Below, piece after piece: positions 51,932 through 62,952 of a stretch of 64,000 nt of DNA. This DNA is from Bugulina stolonifera. Taxonomy: Eukaryota; Bryozoa; Gymnolaemata; Cheilostomatida; Bugulidae. Location of the stretch: assembly GCA_935421135.1 (NCBI GenBank), contig OW285190.1, positions 4,154,001 through 4,218,000 on the forward strand, written 5' to 3'. How positions within the stretch are numbered: the first letter of the stretch is position 1; each line of letters starts with the position of its first letter. The notes under the pieces are model-generated. The model searched no databases. It saw only the letters and a list, made by a program, of their open reading frames with translations, and was not told the DNA's origin. Both the position numbers and the translations under genes were made by a program.

Positions 51932-53169
51932 TTATACATATGATAAATTGTTAGATGGTTCTTGCTCTTGTAGAATAGCATCTACCACCTGTTCTGTCAG
52001 CCTGGACATTATTCTTCTCTTGGTCTGTGAAAAATATAAAAAGAAGTGATGTATCATAATTATGAATAACTTATAGCTTTTGTGATATAAATATGTACTA
52101 TGTACTTTGATTTTGTAAATGTCAGATATGTACATGTATCTCATATTTATACTCTACTTACAGCCATGTTCCTTATTGAACGAATATCACAGGCTAGACC
52201 CATGGCCCAATGGTGTACAGCGTCTTCTGAATCACACTCCTTGTTTAAAATCTCCAATGCTCTTTGTTTTAGTGGAACATTTGTCCCTGATTTTCTCTGG
52301 AAGAGAAATATTTAACATTATGCAAATTAATGTGCAATTATTGACAATAACATTAACCCTTATTTGTTGTAAATTTATTCATATCCCAATGTTAATAGAT
52401 ATTAGTTAAACATTGAACTTGAAACTGTCATATTACAACATGTACCTTTCTGTTCGTGGAAGTCGGTGTGTAATTTGTAGGCGTGGACGTGGATGTGCTG
52501 GGTATGCAGGCTGCAGAGGCACTAGGCATGCAGGCTGCAGAGGCACTAGGCATGAAGGCTGCAGAGGCACTGGGCATGCAGGTTGTAGTGGCACTAGGCG
52601 TGTAGGCTGCAGAAGCACCAGGCATGCAACCTACAGAGGCACCAGGCATGCAACCTACAGAGGCACTAGGCATGCAGCCTGCTGCAGAAGGAAATAAATT
52701 AGTGGTAGTCTTTCTGGCTCTCACTGTAGGCATAAGAAATAACAGCTGCTCAAAATATTGATATGATTTCATGCTTCTCCTTGAAGCACCTGAACCAGAT
52801 GGCTGCTCAAATCTGTGGTTGTATTCCTGAATAATAATAAAACACACATGATACAGAACTACCCCTGTTAAGAATAATTACTTCATTTAACTCCTATTTA
52901 CCCATGAAAAAAATAATTTAGCAGAAATTCTACATGTAGTTACAAAATTATTTTATACTTACTTCTTTAAAGTACTTCCTGTGTGTATTGTACATTTTTT
53001 TAACTTCCTCACAAGTCAGCCCTCTCAGCTCCCCTAAAGTTGTTAATGCAGTTTGCTTAGCTTGTTTATTGCTAAATAATGGGAGTCTGCTATCCCATAT
53101 TGCAGGAAATTGTTCTAAATTATTAATAAATAAATTAATTTGCTCAACTGATGCATTAACTCTGGCCAT
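51932..53169 (-). CDS. MADF-domain protein of the Harbinger element
   Basis: Four exons join in frame to 271 aa: 53169-52963, 52826-52446, 52296-52162 and 52024-51932. The N-terminal part (residues about 8-80, with AIWDSRLPLF and GLTCEEVKKMYN) matches the MADF/Myb-SANT-like DNA-binding fold that Harbinger elements encode as a second protein, thought to help the transposase reach its target ends in the nucleus. Residues about 110-185 are eight or more copies of an 8-aa repeat (like CMPSASAA) from a 24-bp in-frame minisatellite. The C-terminal exons are helical and charged, without a domain I can name. It ends 87 bp from the transposase stop, with AATAAA on its strand at 51892-51887. No lesion is seen, unlike the transposase. 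Confidence 0.82.
52490..52682 (-). repeat. 24-bp in-frame minisatellite within the MADF gene
   Basis: Eight or so copies of a 24-bp unit such as GCAGAGGCACTAGGCATGCA. The length keeps the reading frame and adds Pro-Ser-Ala-Ser-rich units to the protein. Confidence 0.9.
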
Positions 53170-53457
53170 TATTATTGTACTAATTTTAATTAATTGAAAG
53201 AAAAATCTAAGTAGGAGGCTTGGCGGAAGTGCAAATGTTTACGTCTTCTTCTGCAAACTTTCTCGAAAGTGGAATCGCTAGTTGCAGATTTCTGATTGGT
53301 CAATTGCTCCAGTCTGTCGGAACTTTTTTGAATTGAATCAATCTGCCTAATCGGCAAGTATTCTGTCTGAAACCTGTCTGAAATGACGTCATTGATAATC
53401 TGTTTGTCGGGAGCAGATGAATCTGAAGTGATTCGGTGCCGTGTACATGCAGCTTAA

Positions 53458-54206
53458 GTCTTGAGTCTTGAGTTGCAATTACATGTACAAGACAGTCTAA
53501 GGCTGACTGCCTAATCCACACTGTATCTACGAAAAATGTATGCTTCTCCATAAGTAACAAGTACCTGATAGTACTACTTGTAAATCTCCAGCAGTCAGTT
53601 TATAATTTTATAGTCTATGGAACTTTAATCTTACAGGCACACTTGTAATAAAGTTTATTGACAAATTTGACCATAACAAAGGAAAGTCCAAAGAGACAAA
53701 AGTAGGTAACTTTGAATAAAAGATTAGAGTAAAGTATTAACTGTATAAGATTTTAATAGCGGGCTTTAGGAGAAAAAGGCCTTAATTATGGGCTTTAAGC
53801 TGTACCAGCAGGTACTTGTTCTAGGAGACTTACATGTATGTAACTGCTGTGGCAGTAGAATTTGGAAATGTACATGTGTATGCAATGCTACACTCACCAA
53901 AAATCACATAATAATGTATAGTTTTTATTATCATAATCAACCATACAATTCATATGATATTGCAGTTGGGGCTGCTATGTCCTGCACAATGATTGTTGAT
54001 ACAAATTTTTCTGTTTGCCTAGCTTGAGTAGGTTGTTTTAGAATACAGGCTATTATTCACTATGAACCAATAAGGTGTAGTCAAGGCTCACCCACATAAA
54101 AACTCTGTATTTGATATACAAGTACATTTTATGTTAACAATTTTCACTGGAACATGGTGTTTAAAATCCACCGAGCAGGCAACCAAACAAAGTCATGTCA
54201 ATAGCA
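53458..54206. other. Spacer, nothing recognised
   Basis: AT-rich sequence without a supported gene or repeat between the Harbinger element and the hAT element. Confidence 0.4.
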
Positions 54207-54214
54207 ATTTCTAC

Positions 54215-54946
54215 TAGGCCTGCAACGATTCACAAAATACTGTTTCGATTTTCTCGATTCTGCCAATTAACTTTTTCGATTTTTTCGATTCGATACTTCA
54301 TTGCGCAAAATTAACAGAAATACACTGGTGAGGTCAATCAGACCAATCACAATCACAATTTTACTGAAATAATGTAACTATGTAGTACAACAATAGACAA
54401 GTGTGTTACTGTAACCCCAAGCAAGCAGTGAATGAAGACAGTGAGCACAACTATCAATGTTGCTATTTATTTGAATCATTCACCCTGACACCATTTACGT
54501 TGCAGTAGTTCTTCGCAACAGTATTTTAGAACACTGTCAGTTGTAGTAATTGAGTTGATAATTCCTTTTTAGGATCACCAAAAAGAGTAGAATGAGTAGA
54601 TTCCAGAAGCATACCCTTCTAATTGTGTGGAATATCAAGTCCAAATTGCATGTTTGGGGTATTTATAGAATTATAGACTTATATTAGTAATACATCTTAG
54701 CACATGATGTATTTTATAGCTATCCACTTATTGCCAACAAAATTACTAGAAAAAAACTGTGCTTCACTGAGACTCGAACCCATGACCACTCGTTTGCTCT
54801 GCCACCATGCTATGGTGATAACTTGGGATTCCCAAGACTAAGTATATATTTAACAAGAATCGAAAATTGAGTGCAATGAATCGATATTGAAAATGCTGCA
54901 AATTAATCGTATCGAGAATCGTTATCGATTCATCGTTGCAGGCCTA
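54215..54946 (+). mobile_element. hAT-type non-autonomous element, copy 1 (732 bp)
   Basis: The ends are TAGGCCTGCAACGATTC and, inverted, TAGGCCTGCAACGATGAATC. It is flanked by a perfect 8-bp duplication ATTTCTAC (54207-54214 and 54947-54954), the hallmark of hAT elements. No transposase is encoded. Bases about 54725-54840 contain a tRNA-like stretch (on the minus strand GGTGGCAGAGC, then GGTCATGGGTTCGAGTCTCA), so a SINE or tRNA-like module is carried inside. Confidence 0.9.
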
Positions 54947-55223
54947 ATTTCTACCTGAACTATTGGCACTACATGAAGACAGTTGTGACATTTCTCTATT
55001 CCTTATCAAAGAGCCAATCAGCAGGTGTCCATTGTAGGGCCGACATTGTAGGTAGTAGCAATTTCAAACTGTTAGTACATACGTGTACATGCTTGCAGGC
55101 TGTCAGCATATCAGATCTGTGAAGGCCTATAACACGACTTATATAATGGTATAACAATGGCAGACCCTCATTTCTGAGTACGTCGGTCGTACATACCACA
55201 GCTAGGTGTGTCTTATTTTATAG

Positions 55224-55367
55224 TGATGTGTGGAGCTGACCAAGTTCTCACCACCAGTTGTGAACCCAGCGTGAAGCACTACTACAAGGCTGGAACAGAC
55301 ATTGCAGATGATCCTATTTTCACCCGCCCCCCGTGATGTGACTGCTCTTGTGTTGAAGGTGGCCGAG
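55224..55367 (+). pseudogene. Exon-like block, unknown gene
   Basis: A plausible acceptor (TTTTATAG) and donor (GAG|GTGAAT) bracket a frame reading MCGADQVLTTSCEPSVKHYY, then ADDPIFTRPP. A run of six C near 55327 breaks the frame; with one C fewer it reads DVTALVLKVAE up to the donor. This may be a relic exon or a sequencing error in a real exon. I do not recognise the protein, and no partner exon was found. Confidence 0.35.
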
Positions 55368-55766
55368 GTGAATCTTTATCCTGCATGCAGATGAAATATA
55401 CACAGAGGACTGGGGGTATAGGAATAGGCAAGATTGTCAGACTCATAACCAATTTAGTGAGTAAGAATCAGAGAAATTGCATCACCATCCATATCACATG
55501 ACTATTTCTGATTATGATATGAGTAGGTGTGTCATCATGATGCTGCAACACCTCATGTTTCCCTTATCATCACACCACTGTCATGTGACAGAAGCGTCTA
55601 ATCCTCTTCCACAATTAAGATAAGGCTATAAATATCCACCAAATATAGTACAAAATGTAGGTATGAGCTGTCAACTACGCATGACGATATGAGCAAATAT
55701 AACATTCCCTGATAAGCAAGCAGTTTATCTATGAGTATGTTGTCTAGGCACTGTAACTGGTCTAGT

Positions 55767-55773
55767 ATATAAG
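55767..55773 (+). promoter_or_regulatory. TATA box of the ependymin-like gene
   Basis: TATATAA lies 65 bp upstream of the ATG at 55832, which would place the transcription start near 55797, leaving a leader of about 35 bases. Confidence 0.6.
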
Positions 55774-55831
55774 CACATGTATGTGGTACCGGCCTCACAA
55801 CTTCTCACTCTGGTTTACACTTACACACACA

Positions 55832-58800
55832 ATGGACACAAGAATAATTGTATTAGTAGCTTTATGCACCCTCTCAGCTGTCTCAGCTAAGGTATGCTAT
55901 CCTGATCAAATGCAGACAGCAGTGCTGGGAAAAATAGGTCAAGTTAATGGAGGACAGACTCAACTTCTTACAATGAGGTGCTTGCATATCGGTGTTTCCA
56001 TGTATATGTATATTAGTGTTTCCATGCAGATCAGTGTTTCCATGTAGATCAGTGCTTCCATGCAGGCTATATACCAGTCTTCTCACCTAAGCATATAATA
56101 CATGTACACCAGAGTTCTTATGGGCATGTATGTCAGTGTCTGCTTATATGCCAGTGTTCCCATGTACCCCAATGTTCTAGCTTTGTTTACACGTATATCA
56201 CGTCTTTACATCAATGCCATTGTTTCATTACGTGTAAACGTTTTTTATGTACGAAGCAGTTTCATAGCTGCACTTGTTTCCTGAGTGCTAGTGTTCCCAT
56301 GAAAAGATGTTATTACAATGTTACCAGTGGGTAGTGCTTAATGCTTCCGTGCATAACAGTGTGTAATATTGGCTTTTAAACTTTACTTTAAAGTGGATGA
56401 AAAATCATACATAAGAGCAGTTATAGAAAACACTATGTAGTCCATTTTCTTCACTCTGCAAATATTTTTGGCTTGTAGGAGTGGATGTGCATGTAGCATG
56501 TAGCATGTAGCATGTAGCATGTAGTGTGTAGTGTGTAGCATGTAGTATGTAGCATGTAGCATGTAGCATGTAGTATGTAGTGTGTAGTATGTAGTCTGTA
56601 GTATGTAGTATATAGTGTGTAATATATAGCGTGTAGCATGTAGCGTGTAGTATATAGTATGTAGTATATAGAGTGTAGTATATAGTATGCAGTATATAGC
56701 GTGTAGCGTGAAGTGTGTGTAATTGAAGTAGTCATGGAGGTATTTTCTGTTGACAGGGGAATGGAATACGGTGACTTCAAGAAGGGGATGTATTCTCTCT
56801 TAGTTGACATCGGTTATGAGGCAAACCTATACAAGTTAAGGATAGTGTACGACATTTCTAAGGTACATGTACATACATGTGGATGCATGTACAATGCAAT
56901 TATTAGGCAAATTTAACTTGCAAAACTAAACTCAAGTATTCAAAGTACAGTGTAGGCTAAACAGAAGCTGTATTCAAATCTAGATGTACTGATCAGTCAT
57001 GTAGGCTACCTTGAGATCTTATCCAGTGATGCAGATCAAAAAGTTACTTTACATATTTATCTAATATATGACGTTAAACCTTTAAACCTGAGAGAGTGCC
57101 TGATTGCTGGAATAGCTTGTTTGTAAGAACTCTCTGTGTGTATAATTGCTCATTTACGTTGAAGCTCTATGCTACTCATTTTCTTCTAGTGAAATAGTAT
57201 TATTCCGTGTATTTAATATTATTCTGTGTATTTCAGCAAAAGACGTACACTATCAACCCCGACAAGAGTCAGTGTGAGGTGGCCGCCATAACAAACAACC
57301 CATTCAAGCAGTACTGTGAGGGTGACGGTAAGTTGTGTCAGTTTGGCAAAAAGATTAGTATTCCATCTAACCGTCTCATTCTTCAGATTTCCCTATAGTT
57401 TTACATTACCTTATCAGGTTAACATTCACCTGTGGTGACCTTATCACCTGCCAATTGCATTACCTCTGGTTCAATCTAGTATGACTAGAATCTACAAATA
57501 CAGTTCTTGCTGTGATTTTATGACTCCACTGCATTGTTCTAGTCAGCTATACATAATAATAGTATACTAATATTTATAATCCATGAAGGTGATGCATATT
57601 TTTGTATAGAAAGGTAGTGCCATAATAGTAACAATCTGAGATATAACCTGGGATATACATGTAGGTGCTTTACCTGCCTGTTTTGGAGTAGAGAACATGC
57701 ATATACATTTATTTACATGTACCAGAGCAATGGCTCTGTTGCCTATGTACTATATGTTACACAAGATAATTATAATTAAATTGTGATATTTTAGAGAACT
57801 TTGAACTGGTAAGAAGCTTCAGCCTCGGAGGTCAACCTGCAGGAATATACAGGTCAAACTTCTCAGATATGACCTCAGAGATAACTCTGATGAAAAAGGA
57901 TTTCTCTCCAATTTCTTCAGTTATTGCTCAGAAGACACTAGGATGTGAGTATCTATGGTTGAGATTGCTGAGACTTAGACAAAGTCAAGTTTCTCTGATG
58001 TAGCTTTGTTGCATTATTTATTCCCATTTTCATCTAGCAACATGACTTCTTGGTGACAGCTTAGTCTGACAGCAGACTTTCTTGATGGCAAATCATTTGC
58101 TCCTATACATGTAAATAGCTACAGTGGAACTTGCTTAACTCAATCTTGGATAATTCATAAACTTGTTTAGTTCAAACTATTAGCCTTGGTCCCTGCTGAG
58201 CACTATATAATAACTTCAATTAAGTGAAGTGATCTCACAATTCAAACTCAGACCTAGTTCAAACTAATTATGGCGGTCCGTTGGAGTTTGAATTAAGCAA
58301 GTTTCCTTGTAGTTTTATAGTGTCAAGGACAAGCTCCTTAGCAACAAAATTTTTACTTTATTTTCAGATCCACAGCTGTTGGCTCGTCAGTTTGGTAACT
58401 TCTCTACAAAAATCACACACCAAGGAGTGTTTGATGTCCCAAGTTATTGTGAGCACGTAGAGGAAGAAGACCACAAGAACACCGACACTCTCTCTAGAGT
58501 CTGTGCTCCAGAGCAGTATGAGGCTGAAGCGTTTGGTACGATAGGACAAGTGCCCTCAAGCCTTGTCATGGTTCTCCCTCTATCCGTCAGACAGTCCCGA
58601 GATTACAAAAACAAAATCGAGGCCTCTCAGACTGAAGTCATCTATGGAGGACAGAAAATTCGAACTGTTACAGTCACAGACTGGAAAAAAGTGAGACAAT
58701 AGTTTAGGGTAGGCTAAAGTACGCCAACCTTCTATAGACTACGTCATGAGAAAGCTTTGTATTAGCTTTAATAGAGAATCCAGTAAGGGGTGCTAGTCTA

Positions 58801-60074
58801 GATCAAACATGTTTATCATTGCAGTGCTGTGGCAGTATTTTACATGTATATTATAATTCAGTGTGAATAGCGTGTGTCACTTATTGCCACTTAACTACAC
58901 TATACAAAGAAGCCTCAGCCATGTACCATTTTATTCTCTCATAAACTATACAAATAAATTATCATAAAATAATTATATATACTTTTAGGGCAAGGAGTAT
59001 GTAATTAGCAAAGACAAAGAGACCTGCAAGGTCCTAGATGCACCAGCCAAAGAAATGGTGGAGTTCTGTTCAGATAATCGTGGGTATTAATACTATCACT
59101 GTGTAATACATGTATGTGCTACAATGTATTACAGAGAAGCGTATTAGAGTGTGTATTTCACAGTGCAGCATAGTACAATATTCTCTGTTGTATTACGTGG
59201 CAATCCACTGCAGTGTGGTGCAGCATAGTGTATCTAACTTGTATATGTATATTTATGTGCGTGCTGTTGGCAAAGTAAACCATATAATTAAAACTTGTTA
59301 TGCCTCATACAGCAAAACTAAAGCCTGTGGCAGAGCTGACGGTGAATGGACGTATGGCTACTATGTATGATACTACTGTTGGACCCATCTCTTCTTCAAC
59401 CACCGTGTTCACCGACTCCTTTGAAATTATTTCAACAGTCAGTGAACAGGAGTTCAGTGGATGTGAGTGAACATTGAATACCATCATTGCTCAGTACTTA
59501 TGCATACACCTTTGTGTTACTCAACTTTATAGAGCTGTCCATCCACTAGCTCACACATTGTAGGTGATGTAATAATATTTGACAGAACTACCTGTATACA
59601 GTGTAAAAATGGTCAAAAGATAAACAAATAATATTGAATTAATAATAAAAAATTAGCAATAATCAAATAGGTCATGTGACCAACTCCCATAGTGATTGCA
59701 ACAACTCAGCATTTTACAAAAAAGTGACTAGTTTAGTGGATATGACAGGTGATGACAGGTGATGACAGGTGATGACAGGTGATGACAGGTGATAACAGGT
59801 GGTGGATACAATGTAATGCTGTGACAAGTATTGTATGAGGGATCACACTCTGTGATGCATCACTCTGCATTATGCCCCACCATATTGAAGCCCCCCCATG
59901 TAGTAAACCGATATCAATAATAGAATATCTATTAAAATTCGTGTATTACATTGAAATTTACTATTTATGGCTTATATTTTAGTTCCCCAGATGATTGCCC
60001 TGCAGTTTGGAAATATGACGAAAGGGATTGCTGACCGCTCTGTATTCAATATCCCTTCATATTGCAACCAATAA
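55832..60074 (+). CDS. Two-domain ependymin-related secreted protein
   Basis: Eight exons join in frame to 382 aa: 55832-55977, 56757-56862, 57237-57327, 57795-57944, 58368-58690, 58989-59079, 59313-59462 and 59983-60074. Residues 1-19 are a signal peptide (MDTRIIVLVALCTLSAVSA). Domain 1 (about 21-192) starts KVCYPDQMQTAVLGKIGQV and ends QFGNFSTKITHQGVFDVPSYC. Domain 2 (about 208-380) starts RVCAPEQYEAEAFGTIGQV and ends QFGNMTKGIADRSVFNIPSYC. Ependymins are secreted, Cys-linked glycoproteins that bind hydrophobic ligands or calcium; the role here is unknown. Exons 3 and 6 (91 bp) and 4 and 7 (150 bp) have equal lengths and phases, showing domain duplication by exons. An AATAAA overlaps the stop (60070-60075) and another is at 60405-60410. 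Confidence 0.9.
56485..56715. repeat. GTAGCATGTA/GTATGTAGT repeat in ependymin intron 1
   Basis: A degenerate 5- to 7-bp-word array (AGCATGT, AGTATGT, AGTGTGT) just upstream of exon 2. The open frame on the minus strand is a repeat by-product. Confidence 0.9.
59740..59800. repeat. 10-bp tandem repeat in ependymin intron 7
   Basis: About six copies of GATGACAGGT in a row. Confidence 0.9.
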
Positions 60075-61240
60075 ACCCACTTCAGTTGATATCCAGATGT
60101 TTACGTTACATGACGTGTTGATAACAGGCTGGAGAGATCAATGTTAGAATGCTTCTGTTGCCTGTAGGGTGACAAATCATGTTTTACTCATCTTTACATT
60201 ATGTTCTGTAAATCGATTGCATATGTATATTATGCGTAGAGGAGGAACACCATGCCAGTCCGTCTTGACAATAGCAATCCATCAGTCTGAAATGCAACTT
60301 CCCCTAAACCCTGTAATGATTACTATATTATATCTCATCAGCAATTATGTTAAGTAAATGATTATATGTCTACGTACACGTACAATTTACTTATTCATTT
60401 TTCAAATAAATTATATTACACAACCTGTTTGCACATGTATCTGCTATATCGTACTGGTTATTTCTCTTTGTAATATTCAACCACTCTTTACGGAGCAAAA
60501 GCACTTTTATTTTTACTGATTTGGGATTTGTGAATCCAATGACCAATAATGACACCAGAAAATACTTTTAACAGAGAAATAAATTATTACTGAAGTGGAA
60601 GAGAGGGCAACTCTCATCTTTGGATTAAATAATAATAATAATGCTTGTATTATTAAATAATGGCAGTATATAAAGTCGTGTAAGACTACTTTCATGTGGA
60701 CATGATTTTGATAGTGTAAAATAATGGTATATTAGTTGTCAACAGGAAGTAAATTAGTGTTACAAAGAGAGCATAACTCTTGTCAATAAATTTAAATATA
60801 GTTGAACAGAGAGGAGATAATTCTTATAGGTTTAGTGATAGAACAACTTCAACTAATAATAGTATAACTTCTGTTTGTAGACGTGCTAAGATTGTGTAAA
60901 GGGAACATAACTCCTGTCACCAAGTACAATTTTGATGACAATGTGAGAGTATAGTTTGCTCTTATCTGTGTAGAGAGAGAATGAACACATCTTCTATTAG
61001 TATGATGTGATAGTTGAAAGAGCATAACTCCTGTCAGTAGATATAATTATAATACATGTAGTATAGAGAGAGCATAACTCCTGACATTAGATATAATTAT
61101 CATACATGTAGTATAGAGAGAGCATAACTCCTGTCAGTAGATATAATCTGATAGTATAGAGAGAGCATAACTCCTGTCAGTATACATGTATGTAATATAT
61201 GATGATATATAGAGAGAGAAGGCATAACTTCTGTCAGTGT
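60075..61240. repeat. Dispersed GAGCATAACTCCTGTC repeats
   Basis: From about 60760 to 61235 the word AGAGCATAACTCCTGTCA or close variants recurs six to eight times at spacings of about 50-80 bp, each followed by an ATATAAT-like stretch. A further variant is at 63040-63070. There is no gene. Confidence 0.75.
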
Positions 61241-61420
61241 CAGGGTGGCACAGTTGGTGGCATATATGCTCATAAATTGAAAGGTTGTGAGTTTAAACAG
61301 CAGCTGTGTCATTTCTGGTAAAAACTTTTAGCAAGCCTTTCACCTTAGCTGCGCCTGTTTGGGTCAGGGTATATAAATGATACAAAAACGTGCACCTCCG
61401 CCTTGATTTGGAAAGAGAAG
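61240..61420 (+). repeat. SINE-like, tRNA-derived sequence
   Basis: AGGGTGGCACAGTTGGTGGC resembles an A box and AGGTTGTGAGTTTAAAC a degraded B box, at tRNA-like spacing, followed by a unique tail. Confidence 0.5.
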
Positions 61421-61550
61421 TAAGATTCTGGTGGGGCATGTGACCTCATTTGGGGTGGTAAGTTGATGCACTCTTGTTATGTAAAGTGAAAGTGAGCTCT
61501 TCCACTCAAAGCCCAGCTTCTGTCACCCATACAAATTTCGTACTTCGGAG

Positions 61551-62952
61551 TAGGCCTGCAATGATGAATCGATAGCGATTCTCGATACGATTAATTTGCA
61601 GCATTTTCAATATCGATTTATTGCGCTCAATTTTCGATTCTTGTTAAATATATACTTAGTCTTGGGAATCCCAAGTTATCACCATAGCATGGTGGCAGAG
61701 CGTTCGCTTTACCAACGTGTGGTCATGGGCTCGAATCTCAGTGAAGCACAATTATTTCTAGTAATTTTGTTGGCAATAAGTGGATAGCTATAAAATATAT
61801 CATGTGCTAAGATGTACTACTAATATAAGTCTATAATTATATAAATGCCCCAAACATACAATTTGTATTTGATAGTCCATACAATTAGAAGGGTATGATT
61901 CTGGAATCTACTTATTCTATTCTTTTTGGTGATTCAAAAATGAAATTATCAACTCAATTACTACAACTGACAGTGTTCTAAAATACTGTTGCGAAAAACT
62001 ACTGCAACGTAAATGGTGTCAGGGTGAATGATTCAAATAATTTACAGACATGGGCACTCGAGTCATTTTACTCGACTCAAGTTAACTCGAGCAACAGCTT
62101 TTCATTACTTTTAATTGACTTGTGCTTTTGTATTGTGTGAAAGCTAGGAATTGACTTTTACTTCTACTCTCCTACAAAGCATGATGCTTGACTCTTACTT
62201 TACTCTAATCTCTCAGCTATCAATGATAATTCTATTGGTTTGATGTAATTATGTAATAAGTTTTGTCCACCATAGAGAAGCTGAGAGGCATATAGATAAA
62301 CAGACCTACCATTATAACAATAGTGCAAATTTGAAGTAGCCTTTGTTCCTCAGAACTACTATAACTGACAGAAAATCAGATCTAACACTAAGTATTACCT
62401 ATTGTGTGTTGTCACACTTGTATACATCAGAAATTTGTGTTATACAAAGTTCCCATTGGTATTCTCTTTGACATACTGCTGTACTTTTGACTCTACTCTG
62501 ACTCTAGCATTTTGGCACTAGTTGCTTGACTCTTACTTTACTTTTCAAAATGGCTGTTTATTTACTCTTACTCTACTTTTGACTTGCTTCATCCGATGAG
62601 TTGACTCTAAATTACTTTTTATCAATTGGGAATGTATACTCTTACTTGACTCTTGACTTGAGTATTTGTCTGCTTGGCACATGTCTGCAAATAAATAGCA
62701 ACATTGATAGTTGTGCTCACTGTTTTCATTCACTGCTTGCTTGGGGTTACAGTAACACACTTGTCTATTGTTGTACTACATAGTTACATTATTTCAGTAA
62801 AATTGTGAGATACTGTGATTGGTCTGATTGACCTCACTAGTGTATTTTCTGTTAATTTTTTGCAATGAAGTATCGAATCGAAAAAAATCAAAAAAGCTAA
62901 TTGGCAGAATTGAAAAATACGAAACAGTATTTTGTGAATTGTTGCAGGTCTA
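61551..62952 (-). mobile_element. hAT-type element, copy 2, inverted and split
   Basis: The ends (TAGGCCTGCAATGATGAATC and, inverted, TAGACCTGCAACAATTCAC) and most of the body match copy 1 at 54215-54946 on the other strand, including the tRNA-like module at 61690-61745. The flanks CTTCGGAG and CTTTTGAG agree at 6 of 8 bases, as expected for an aged 8-bp target duplication. About 650 bp of unrelated sequence is inserted near 62044-62694. Confidence 0.87.
62044..62694. mobile_element. Transposon nested in hAT copy 2
   Basis: Comparison with copy 1 shows an insertion at ATTCAAATAAATAGC. Its ends are inverted: CAGACATGGGCACTCGAGTC on the left and, reversed, CAGACATGTGCCAAGCAGAC on the right. 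It is rich in ACTCGA/GACTTG words. A single-ended copy is at 16317-16530. The exact target duplication is unclear. Confidence 0.75.

Larger units (their letters stand above)
49768..53454. mobile_element. PIF/Harbinger DNA transposon, 3,687 bp
   Basis: The left end is TGCTGCATGTACACTGCGCC. The right end read on the minus strand is AGCTGCATGTACACGGCACC. Similarity of the inverted ends continues to CTCCCGACAA, about 50 bp in. The element is flanked by a direct TAA duplication (49765-49767 and 53455-53457), the 3-bp TWA target typical of PIF/Harbinger. Inside are a plus-strand transposase relic and a minus-strand MADF protein gene in convergent orientation, the two-gene layout known for this superfamily. 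The insertion lies about 240 bp upstream of the M4 pseudogene start. Confidence 0.9.

Noticed and set aside
52413..52697. Plus-strand open frame rich in Cys, Arg and Gly
   Set aside because: It is the antisense of the in-frame minisatellite in the MADF exon, whose own strand has matching splice phases.
56451..56810. Minus-strand frame of Tyr-Thr-Leu-His repeats
   Set aside because: It is a by-product of the GTAGCATGTA repeat inside an ependymin intron.
61690..61745. Possible tRNA gene
   Set aside because: A and B boxes are recognisable but no complete cloverleaf was made, and the same stretch is part of a hAT element.
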